Below are positions 1 to 6,662 of a DNA stretch of 13,254 nucleotides, in pieces. Both the position numbers and the translations under genes were made by a program. The stretch spans positions 1 through 13,254 of the forward strand of contig JAGXHD010000188.1 in assembly GCA_024636395.1 (NCBI GenBank). The letters are read 5' to 3'. The notes below the pieces were generated by a model that was not told where the DNA came from, searched no databases, and worked only from the letters and a program-made list of their open reading frames with translations. Within the stretch, counting starts at the first letter, position 1. The number at the start of each line of letters is the position of its first letter. The stretch comes from Sulfitobacter sp. Its GTDB lineage: Bacteria > Pseudomonadota > Alphaproteobacteria > Rhodobacterales > Rhodobacteraceae.

Positions 1-1706
1 AACGCGGACCATCCCTCGCCATTCTCGACATGAACCAGAAGGCGGTGGTTGGTCGCGGTCAGCGTGATCATCGTGTAGTTTGTGCCGTCCATCTCGAAGT
101 CGGCCCCGCGCAGCCCGCTCAAATTTGTGGTGCCCGCAAAACCCGAAAGTGTGATCGTATCTATCCCGGCTTCGAAATCCTCGATCCGGTCCAGAAGCCG
201 TGCGCGCTCTTCCCAGCTGCCCTCGAGGGTATCCCAGTCCGCGATATGCTGGTCGTTGAATGCGAACCTATCGGCGCCCGCACCGCCCCAAGCCAGATCG
301 GCATCTGCACCGCCGTTGATCCAGTCGTCGCCGTCATCGCCGCGCAGCGTATCGCGCCCCTGACCGCCGATTAGGGTATCGTTGCCCGATTGCCCGTAGA
401 GCCGGTCGTTCCAGCTGCCACCGTCGAGGGTATCGTTGCCGTCGCCTGCCCAAAGCGTGTCGCGCCCGGCGCCGCCACGCATCAGATCGTCCCCCGCTTC
501 GCCATACATCCGGTCATTGCCCTGCTCGCCGTGGAGGGTATCGTCGCCGTCTCCACCGCCCATCCGGTCGTTGTTATCGCCGCCGTAGAGAAGATCGCGC
601 CCGCTGCCGCCGCGCAGAACATCGTTATCCTGCTCGCCGTAGAGCGTGTCGTTGCCGCTGCTGCCTTCCAGCACGTCGTCGCCGGTTCCACCATGAAGGC
701 GGTCGTCCTCGCTGCCACCGAACAGCATGTCGTCGCCTGCACCGCCCCAGATACGGTCATTGTCCATGCCGCCGGCAAGGCTGTCGTTTCCGTCTCCGCC
801 GCTGATCGTGTCATTGCCCTTGCCTGCGTTGATCAAATCATTGCCGCCCATCCCCTCGAAGGTGTTGTCGGTGGCAGCGGGGGAGGTTTTGCCGTTGCGC
901 AGGCGCGTATCGTCCACCACATCATCGCCCTGCGTGCCGACGAAATCGAGCTCGTTGTTGTAACCGTCGAAACAGAAGGTCGAGCGTACCGAGATATCCG
1001 AATTGACGAGCCAGTCTGGCACCTCGTTGACCGGATCGGTGTAGCCCACCTCCGCATCCGGATCGCGGCTGGCCCTCAGCATGGCCCCGATTTCTTCCGT
1101 GGCGAGGAAGTGCCGCTCCGCACCCCCATCGCGCGCGCCCTCCAGCACATAGAAGGCGTTTTGCCCCATTTGCATCCATTGTTGCTGATTATATTCGAAA
1201 ATCTTGACGGTGCTCGGCAGCCGATCGAAATCCAGCAGGCTGCCTGCGACGAATATTTGATCCTCCGAGGCGTTGAAATCGTCGATGCGGCCGATGATCA
1301 GGCCCGCGGCGCTGTTGACGTTGACGAAAGAAAACGTATCTGCGCCTGTCCCGCCATAGGCATGATGGCCCATGAAATTGATCTGCTGGCCGTCACTGCT
1401 GCGAAAGGCATTGCCGTCTTTGGTCAGATCCATGACGAGCGTATCGTTCCCTTCCATCTCGAACATATGAATCTGGCCCGCGCCGGGAAGGGACGCCATC
1501 ATATAATCATCGCCGTTGCCGCCGCGCAGTCCCGTGATACCGGAGGAATTGCGGGCGATCAGAACGTCGTTCCCGTCATCACCGACGAGAGTATCCTGTC
1601 CGCCGCCGCCGATGAGCGTATCGTTGCCGCGATCGCCTTCAAGCCTTTCATCCCGGAAGGTGCCTGTAATTGCGTCGTCGCCGTTCGTTGTCGTGCCTGT
1701 GATCAT
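1..1706 (-). CDS. RTX calcium-binding protein, C-terminus off the left edge
   Basis: The frame is open from an ATG at 1706 to the window edge (568 codons, no stop), so the C-terminus is missing. A GGAG sits eight to nine bases before the ATG. Residues about 8-52 are five RTX-type nonapeptides (GNDTLIGG style). Residues about 60-280 form a globular region that includes an M10-C-like stretch (GADTFSF... RIDDF... DQIFV) and a Trp/Gln-rich strand followed by AFYVLEGAR. Residues about 287-484 hold some 22 further GGxGxDxxx nonapeptides, then a C-terminal-like part with RIEDFEAGIDTITL. Such repeats bind calcium in a parallel beta-roll after type I secretion; no N-terminal signal peptide is seen, which fits that route. 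No protease, lipase or other catalytic motif is visible, and no type I transporter lies in the window. Family assignment is strong; function is unknown. Confidence 0.9.
   Translation of the reverse strand, partial: MITGTTTNGDDAITGTFRDERLEGDRGNDTLIGGGGQDTLVGDDGNDVLIARNSSGITGLRGGNGDDYMMASLPGAGQIHMFEMEGNDTLVMDLTKDGNAFRSSDGQQINFMGHHAYGGTGADTFSFVNVNSAAGLIIGRIDDFNASEDQIFVAGSLLDFDRLPSTVKIFEYNQQQWMQMGQNAFYVLEGARDGGAERHFLATEEIGAMLRASRDPDAEVGYTDPVNEVPDWLVNSDISVRSTFCFDGYNNELDFVGTQGDDVVDDTRLRNGKTSPAATDNTFEGMGGNDLINAGKGNDTISGGDGNDSLAGGMDNDRIWGGAGDDMLFGGSEDDRLHGGTGDDVLEGSSGNDTLYGEQDNDVLRGGSGRDLLYGGDNNDRMGGGDGDDTLHGEQGNDRMYGEAGDDLMRGGAGRDTLWAGDGNDTLDGGSWNDRLYGQSGNDTLIGGQGRDTLRGDDGDDWINGGADADLAWGGAGADRFAFNDQHIADWDTLEGSWEERARLLDRIEDFEAGIDTITLSGFAGTTNLSGLRGADFEMDGTNYTMITLTATNHRLLVHVENGEGWSA
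255..848 (-). repeat. Tandem 27-bp RTX coding repeats, about 22 units
   Basis: Each 27-bp unit encodes one nonapeptide of the type G-G-x-G-N/D-D-x-L-x. Read on the minus strand the units run without interruption from GGNDLINAG to AGADRFAFN. Units are degenerate at the DNA level, so this is an old protein repeat rather than a recent expansion. The count of about 22 was made by eye. Confidence 0.85.
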
Positions 1707-2009
1707 ACTCGGATTCTCCGTTTTGAGGGAAACCTGTCAGTGCCTCCCCCTCTGCTTCGGCGGGAATTCGCCCGCCGAGGTATGACGACAGATGCTTGCC
1801 AAACCGTTGAAGGAGTGTTGCCAAAGCGTTACCGCCGTAGCGGGCCCCGCGCGGTTCGGAGCTTTCAAAAAGGGGGAGAGTTGGACCTGTGCGGGATCTT
1901 GCGGTGTCCGGCAAAATTAGCGTCGCCGCACCGAACGGCTGCCTATTTGGTTGCGCCAGCCGCCTGCGCTGTCCTACATAGGCCTGAATTTGCCAAAGGA
2001 GTGCAGCCC
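1707..2009. promoter_or_regulatory. Divergent intergenic region between RTX gene and fabB
   Basis: No gene is seen in this 303-base stretch. It should carry the promoters of both divergent genes. It contains the hairpin at 1755-1780 and three same-orientation copies of TTGCCAAA at 1796-1803, 1818-1825 and 1990-1997. The first two extend to TTGCCAAAnCGTT and lie 22 bases apart, about two helical turns. A weak candidate fabB promoter is TTGCGC (1951-1956) with TACATA (1975-1980), spaced by 18 bases. Regulator and start sites are not known. Confidence 0.4.
1755..1780. other. GC-rich hairpin in the RTX 5' leader
   Basis: TCGGCGGG (1757-1764) and CCCGCCGA (1771-1778) are perfect inverse complements around a six-base loop, and the stem can be extended by a G.T and a C-G pair to 1755-1780. 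It lies about 50 bases upstream of the RTX start, so it would be in the RTX 5' leader if transcription starts further upstream. No T-tract follows on either strand, so it is not a standard intrinsic terminator. Function is unknown. Confidence 0.55.
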
Positions 2010-3239
2010 ATGCGCCGTGTCGTCGTCACAGGATTGGGGATCGTCTCATCCATCGGAAACAATGCCGCCGAGGTCAAAGTATCGCTCAAGGCCGGAACCA
2101 GCGGCATCGCAGCTTCGCCGGAGATGACCGAGCACGGCTTTCGCAGCCGAATTGCGGGCACGCTCAAGATCGACCCGTCCGAGCATATCGACAAGCGCAC
2201 GTTCCGTTTCATGGGGCCGGGAGCGGCCTATGCCTATCTGGCGATGGGGCAGGCGATCGAGGATGCGGGCCTTTCTGAGGAGGCGATTTCCAACCCGCGC
2301 ACCGGACTTGTGGCGGGATCGGGCGGGCCTTCGACATCCGCGATGCTCACCGCGCACGAGGTGGTGAAATCGAGTGGAGCGACCAAGCGGATCGGGCCCT
2401 TCGCAGTGCCGAAATGCATGAGTTCGACCGTCAGCGCCAATCTGTCGACTGCCTACAAAATCAAAGGCATCAACTATTCCATTACCTCCGCGTGTTCGAC
2501 CTCGCTGCATTGCATCGGGAACGCGGCGGAACAGATCATGATGGGCAAACAGGACATTATGTTTGCGGGCGGCGGAGAGGAACTCGATTGGACCCTCTCG
2601 TGCCTGTTCGATGCTATGGGGGCCATGAGCAGCAAGTATAACGATACGCCTGAACTTGCATCGCGCGCGTTTGATCAAGACCGGGACGGCTTCGTGATTT
2701 CGGGTGGCGGTGGCATTGTGGTGCTGGAAGACCTCGAACACGCGCTGGCGCGCGGTGCCAAGATTTACGCCGAAGTCACGGGATACGCCGCCACATCTGA
2801 CGGCCATGATATGGTCGCGCCCAGCGGTGAGGGTGGCGAGCGCGCGATGCGGCTCGCGTTGAGTACGCTGCCCGAGGGGCGCACCGTGAGCTATATCAAC
2901 GCGCATGGCACCTCGACGCCTGTTGGCGATGTGGGCGAGATCGAGGCGGTGCGCCGCGTGTTCGGGCAGGGGACCACCCCGCCGGTCAGCTCGACCAAAT
3001 CCATGACCGGCCATGCCCAAGGGGCGGCTGGCGCTTTGGAGGCGATTTTCTGTCTGCTGATGCTCGAGGATGATTTTATAGCACCCTCCATCAACGTAGC
3101 TACGCTGGACGACAGGCTAGACCCCGCAGAAATCGCCACGACGCGGGTCGACGGTGCCGGGCTCGACTCGGTTATGACCAATTCCTTCGGCTTTGGCGGC
3201 ACCAACGGATCAATGATCCTTTCGAAATACAACGGTTAA
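2010..3239 (+). CDS. fabB: Beta-ketoacyl-ACP synthase I (FabB)
   Basis: Condenses acyl-ACP with malonyl-ACP in cytosolic type II fatty-acid synthesis; FabB is the enzyme that elongates the unsaturated intermediates. The 409-residue product matches the family length (E. coli FabB has 406). The thiolase-fold catalytic set is complete: nucleophile Cys162 in SACSTS, His299 in NAHGTSTP, Lys330 and His335 in KSMTGHAQGAAG, and the C-terminal NSFGFGGTN loop. The start at 2010 (MRRVVVTGLG) is the standard FabB N-terminus and has AAAGGA nine bases upstream. The frame stays open back to 390, but that part is the antisense of the RTX gene and should not be added. fabI follows after 11 bases, so the two are probably cotranscribed. 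fabA, often located just upstream in related bacteria, is not here. Confidence 0.96.
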   Translation: MRRVVVTGLGIVSSIGNNAAEVKVSLKAGTSGIAASPEMTEHGFRSRIAGTLKIDPSEHIDKRTFRFMGPGAAYAYLAMGQAIEDAGLSEEAISNPRTGLVAGSGGPSTSAMLTAHEVVKSSGATKRIGPFAVPKCMSSTVSANLSTAYKIKGINYSITSACSTSLHCIGNAAEQIMMGKQDIMFAGGGEELDWTLSCLFDAMGAMSSKYNDTPELASRAFDQDRDGFVISGGGGIVVLEDLEHALARGAKIYAEVTGYAATSDGHDMVAPSGEGGERAMRLALSTLPEGRTVSYINAHGTSTPVGDVGEIEAVRRVFGQGTTPPVSSTKSMTGHAQGAAGALEAIFCLLMLEDDFIAPSINVATLDDRLDPAEIATTRVDGAGLDSVMTNSFGFGGTNGSMILSKYNG

Positions 3240-3250
3240 GGATCAAGTAT

Positions 3251-4042
3251 ATGAGTGGCATGTTATGCGGTAAGCGCGGCCTGATCATGGGCGTCGCGAA
3301 CGAGCGGTCGATCGCTTGGGGCATTGCAAAAGCGATGGCAGAGGCCGGGGCGGAGCTTGCGTTTACCTATCAGGGTGATGCGTTTGGCACGCGGTTACGG
3401 CCTTTGGCCGAAAGTGTTGGGTCAGATTTCATGGTGGACGTCGATGTGACCGACGATGTGTCGCTCGACACGGCGTTCGAGCAACTGGGCGCGCGCTGGC
3501 CCAAGCTTGATTTCGTGGTCCATGCGATCGCATTTTCGGACAAATCCGAGCTAACTGGGCGGTTTCTGAATACCAGCCGCGCGAACTTCAAACACTCTCT
3601 CGATATTTCTGCCTACAGTTTTATCGAAGTGGCTCGCCGTGCGCATCCGATGATGGTCGAGCATGGGGGCACTCTGCTCACGTTGACCTATCAGGGGTCC
3701 AACAAGGTCGTGCCGAATTACAACGTGATGGGCGTGGCCAAGGCCGCGCTGGAATCGGCGACCCGCTATCTGGCCAATGATCTGGGACCTGAAGGCATCC
3801 GCGTGAATGCAATTTCGCCCGGTCCGATGAAGACGCTGGCGGGGGCTGCCATCGGCGGGGCGCGCAAGACCTACAAGCACGCAGGGTTGAACGCGCCGCT
3901 GCGCGAGAACGCCACACTGGAGGCGGTTGGCGGTACGGCGGTTTATCTGGCCTCGGACGCGGGTGCGTGTACCACCGGCGAGATCATCCACGTCGACGGT
4001 GGCTATCACGTACTGGGGATGCCGCAGGGCGAAAATATCTAG
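3251..4042 (+). CDS. fabI: Enoyl-ACP reductase (NADH), FabI type
   Basis: Reduces trans-2-enoyl-ACP in the last step of each fatty-acid elongation cycle. It is a 263-residue short-chain dehydrogenase-fold protein of the FabI class. It has the N-terminal nucleotide-binding segment GVANERSIAWG (14-24), the catalytic pair Tyr157 and Lys164 (YNVMGVAK, the Y-x6-K spacing of FabI) and the additional Tyr147. The ribosome-binding AAGGA at 3238-3242 overlaps the fabB stop codon, supporting translation from a common transcript and the start at 3251. By hand alignment with E. coli FabI (offset +1), Ala94 stands at the Gly93 position, where substitutions give triclosan or diazaborine resistance, and Ala204 stands at Phe203. 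The stop codon overlaps that of the converging kdsA. Confidence 0.96.
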   Translation: MSGMLCGKRGLIMGVANERSIAWGIAKAMAEAGAELAFTYQGDAFGTRLRPLAESVGSDFMVDVDVTDDVSLDTAFEQLGARWPKLDFVVHAIAFSDKSELTGRFLNTSRANFKHSLDISAYSFIEVARRAHPMMVEHGGTLLTLTYQGSNKVVPNYNVMGVAKAALESATRYLANDLGPEGIRVNAISPGPMKTLAGAAIGGARKTYKHAGLNAPLRENATLEAVGGTAVYLASDAGACTTGEIIHVDGGYHVLGMPQGENI

Positions 4043-4884
4043 GCGATATCGAGCGGAGGCAGGGATTTCACCAGATCGTCCACTGCTTTCATCTGGGCCA
4101 GAAACGGCTCCAGCTTGTCGAGTGGCAGCGCGCTGGGACCATCGCACAAGGCATTGTCGGGATCGGGATGTGCCTCGAGAAACAGCCCGGCAAGGCCCAC
4201 GGCAAGGCCCGCACGCCCAAGCTCGGCCACCTGCGCGCGGCGGCCGCCTGACGCGGCACCGCCCGGATCGCGCATTTGCAGCGCGTGGGTTACGTCGAAG
4301 ATGATCGGCGCATCACCAGATACATCGCGCATCGTGCGCAGCCCCAGCATATCGACCACCAGATTATCGTAGCCAAAACAGGCGCCGCGCTCGCAGAGCA
4401 TGATTTTATCATTACCGCATTCGCGCAGTTTTTCGACGATGTTCTTCATCTGTGGCGGGCTGATGAACTGGGGCTTTTTGACATTGATCACCGCGCCGGT
4501 GGCGGCCACGGCGGCGATCAGATCGGTCTGGCGGGCCAGAAAGGCCGGCACTTGCAGGATATCGCAGACTTCGGCCACAGGGGCGCATTGTGCTTCTGTA
4601 TGGATGTCGGTGATCACGGGCACGCCGAACGTCGCCTTGATTTCCTCGAAGATCTTCAGGCCTTCCTCCATCCCCGGTCCGCGATAGCTGTGTATCGAGG
4701 AGCGGTTCGCTTTGTCGAAGGAGGCTTTGAAGATATACGGGATCCCGAGTTTCATGGTCACGTCCACGTAGGCTTCGGCGACCTGCATCGCCAGATCGCG
4801 GCTCTCCAGCACGTTCATGCCGCCGATGAGCGTGAAGGGCAGGTCATTGCCGAGCTTCAGGTTTGCAACGGTTATATGGGTCAT
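4039..4884 (-). CDS. kdsA: 3-deoxy-8-phosphooctulonate synthase (Kdo-8-P synthase)
   Basis: Condenses phosphoenolpyruvate with D-arabinose 5-phosphate to Kdo 8-phosphate, the precursor of the inner-core sugar of lipopolysaccharide. The 281-residue length is normal for the family. Recognisable segments are GGMNVLESRD (21-30), KASFDKANRSS near 53-63, the Gln-Val-Pro-Ala-Phe-Leu stretch, VKKPQF, CERGACFGYDN and the C-terminal EAHPDPDNALCDGPSALPL. Asn24 in GGMNVLES marks the metal-independent class; metal-dependent enzymes have Cys there. The ATG at 4884 has AGGAG six bases upstream, and that site overlaps the stop of the methyltransferase gene. The gap to that gene is nine bases, so the two form an operon, although their roles (LPS and RNA modification) are unrelated. 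No room for a terminator remains between its stop and fabI. Confidence 0.96.
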   Translation of the reverse strand: MTHITVANLKLGNDLPFTLIGGMNVLESRDLAMQVAEAYVDVTMKLGIPYIFKASFDKANRSSIHSYRGPGMEEGLKIFEEIKATFGVPVITDIHTEAQCAPVAEVCDILQVPAFLARQTDLIAAVAATGAVINVKKPQFISPPQMKNIVEKLRECGNDKIMLCERGACFGYDNLVVDMLGLRTMRDVSGDAPIIFDVTHALQMRDPGGAASGGRRAQVAELGRAGLAVGLAGLFLEAHPDPDNALCDGPSALPLDKLEPFLAQMKAVDDLVKSLPPLDIA

Positions 4885-4893
4885 TCAGGTCTC

Positions 4894-6006
4894 CTATCTG
4901 AGAGGGGGGGTCTGCCAGAGCCAGACTTTCATGCCGCCATGGGCGATGGCGGGGCCGTGCGGCTTCCACGGCAGGCCGGTGGCCTTGGCCAAGGACGGCT
5001 CGGACGTGACCAGCGCCACGCGCCAACCCTTGAATCGTGTGAGCAGCGTTTGGCCCAAGGTACCATAGAGCGGGTAGAGTAGGTTTTTATTGCCGATACG
5101 CGCGCCATAGGGCGGATTCACGATCACGAGGCCGGGCGGGCCCTCTGGCGGGGTCAGCTCGCCCGCTGCGTGGTTCGCGAAATGGGTCAGATGGGCGATG
5201 CCAGCACGATCTGCATTCGCCGTCGCCATACGGACCGCACCTGCATCGCGGTCAGAACCGAAGAATTGGGCAGGCGGAGTAAGCACGGGGTGCTCTTTCA
5301 TCGCCTTGAAGGCAGCGTCGTCATAGTTTGCCAAGTCCTGAAAAGCGAAATGCCGTGTCCGTCCCGGCAGCAGACCTGCGGCGATTTCTGCCGCCTCGAT
5401 GACGAATGTGCCGGAGCCGCACATCGGGTCTACCACCGGCTCGGTCCCGCGATAGCCCGCTTCCCGCAACATGAGTGCGGCCAGTGTCTCGCGCATCGGC
5501 GCTTTGCCTACGGCTTCCTTATGGCCGCGTTTGTGCAGGCTTTCACCCGAGGTATCGAGGCTGAAGAGCACGTTGTTGTCGTCGATGCGCACTTTGAGTA
5601 CGAGCGTCGCTTTGGGATCGAGGGTCAGACCGTGCGTATCGGTCAGGGCCGTCTCGATGCGCTGCGCCGCTGCACCAGCGTGATAGATTTTCGACGCCTT
5701 GGTGGTGACTTGGACGCGCAAAGGAATGTCGCGGCGCAGCAGATCGCCAAACGGAAATTTGCGACTGCGCTTGTCGAGTTGGGCGAGGTGGAAGGCGAGG
5801 AACCCACCGATGCGTGCCAGCACCCTTGTGGCCCCACGCAGTTCCAGATTTGCGCGCCAGACGTCCACCCAGCTGCCCTGCAAGGTCACCCCACCGGGCG
5901 CGGCCGTGGCGCCTGTGAAGCCCCGCTCTAGCGCTTCGGCACAGAGCACGGATTCCAGTCCCGGGACGGTAACCAGAAAAATCTCAAAAAGGGGGCTATC
6001 GGTCAT
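4894..6006 (-). CDS. THUMP-domain class I SAM-dependent RNA methyltransferase
   Basis: The 370-residue product has a ferredoxin-like/THUMP N-terminal half (about 5-155) and a Rossmann methyltransferase half. The SAM-binding motif is DPMCGSGTF (193-201). The catalytic NPPY (297-300), followed by GARIG, is typical of enzymes methylating the exocyclic amino group of guanine. This is the architecture of the RlmL half of E. coli RlmKL (23S rRNA m2G2445); the RlmK half is absent, as in many stand-alone homologues. The exact target base is inferred only from family. The start at 6006 (MTDSPLFEIFLVTVPGLE) gives the usual family N-terminus; a longer open frame to 6375 is antisense to the neighbouring small gene. 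No clear ribosome-binding site was found. Transcribed with kdsA downstream. Confidence 0.9.
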   Translation of the reverse strand: MTDSPLFEIFLVTVPGLESVLCAEALERGFTGATAAPGGVTLQGSWVDVWRANLELRGATRVLARIGGFLAFHLAQLDKRSRKFPFGDLLRRDIPLRVQVTTKASKIYHAGAAAQRIETALTDTHGLTLDPKATLVLKVRIDDNNVLFSLDTSGESLHKRGHKEAVGKAPMRETLAALMLREAGYRGTEPVVDPMCGSGTFVIEAAEIAAGLLPGRTRHFAFQDLANYDDAAFKAMKEHPVLTPPAQFFGSDRDAGAVRMATANADRAGIAHLTHFANHAAGELTPPEGPPGLVIVNPPYGARIGNKNLLYPLYGTLGQTLLTRFKGWRVALVTSEPSLAKATGLPWKPHGPAIAHGGMKVWLWQTPPLR

Positions 6007-6099
6007 AGGCGCTGGTGTAGGGGCTGTGCGCCCGCGCTGCACGTGGTTTTTGCGCCTGACGTCAAAATATAGCCATGTTTTGCGGCCACCATCAGTCTT

Positions 6100-6468
6100 A
6101 TGACATTTTCCGACATATACCGCGAAGAGCGGCTTATTTCCCGTCGGTCGCGCGCCCGCAAAGCTCGGATCGCCGGACGCGTGATCGGTTTTGGCCTGAC
6201 GGTCTGTCTCGTTGTCGCGATGCGCAGTGATCCGCAACTGCGCGCGCTTGTTGAGGAGACCGCCCTGCGCGCCATTGGCGCGGGCGAAGTGGCAGAGGGA
6301 AATTCTGCGCAAGCCGATACTATCGACTCGCTGGGCTACCTGCCCGGCAGTGCGGAAGCGCAGGCTCTGGACCAACTCGGCCTGACGGGTGACACGTCGG
6401 GAGCCGCTCCCGCAACAAGTGGGATGCCGCCGAGCAAGGTCAAGATTAACAGACCAACCTCAGGATGA
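6100..6468 (+). CDS. Small single-pass membrane protein, unknown function
   Basis: I do not recognise a domain in this 122-residue protein. Residues 1-27 are strongly basic (IYREERLISRRSRARKARIAGR). One hydrophobic segment follows (about 28-41, VIGFGLTVCLVVAM), then an Ala/Gly/Glu-rich tail containing SLGYLPGSAEAQALDQLGL and a low-complexity end. The positive-inside rule predicts a cytoplasmic N-terminus and a periplasmic tail. It is divergent from the methyltransferase gene, with 93 bases between starts, and no good ribosome-binding site is visible before the ATG. Its credibility as a gene rests on the coherent topology and on filling the space between real genes. Confidence 0.6.
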   Translation: MTFSDIYREERLISRRSRARKARIAGRVIGFGLTVCLVVAMRSDPQLRALVEETALRAIGAGEVAEGNSAQADTIDSLGYLPGSAEAQALDQLGLTGDTSGAAPATSGMPPSKVKINRPTSG

Positions 6469-6662
6469 GCGCGCGATTTGAGCCGCAGTGCAGGGCACCA
6501 TTCTCCACATTAACTGGCCTCGCTGAAACAGCGTCATCAGGGCCTATCGTGACGGCTGCAAGGCGAAATCTACAATTGGAGCGCGCCTTCTCAAAGCCCG
6601 CGATGCGAGTCCGGTCTGCACGTTTTGACCTAGTCGAGCGGTTCCGCGTGTCGTGCGCAGTG

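Noticed and set aside
255..848. Regular 27-base periodicity that might suggest a CRISPR array or satellite
   Set aside because: There are no identical repeats with unique spacers; the periodicity is fully explained by RTX nonapeptide coding on the minus strand.
390..2009. A 540-codon open frame on the plus strand that continues in frame into FabB, suggesting a 949-residue fusion
   Set aside because: It is the antisense of the RTX gene over most of its length. Its Val/Ala/Ile-rich nine-residue periodicity is the reflection of the RTX nonapeptides, it has no ribosome-binding site, and FabB has its normal N-terminus and a good site at 2010.
6007..6375. N-terminal extension of the methyltransferase by 123 residues
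   Set aside because: The extension is antisense to the divergent small gene, and the family N-terminus begins at the Met encoded at 6006.
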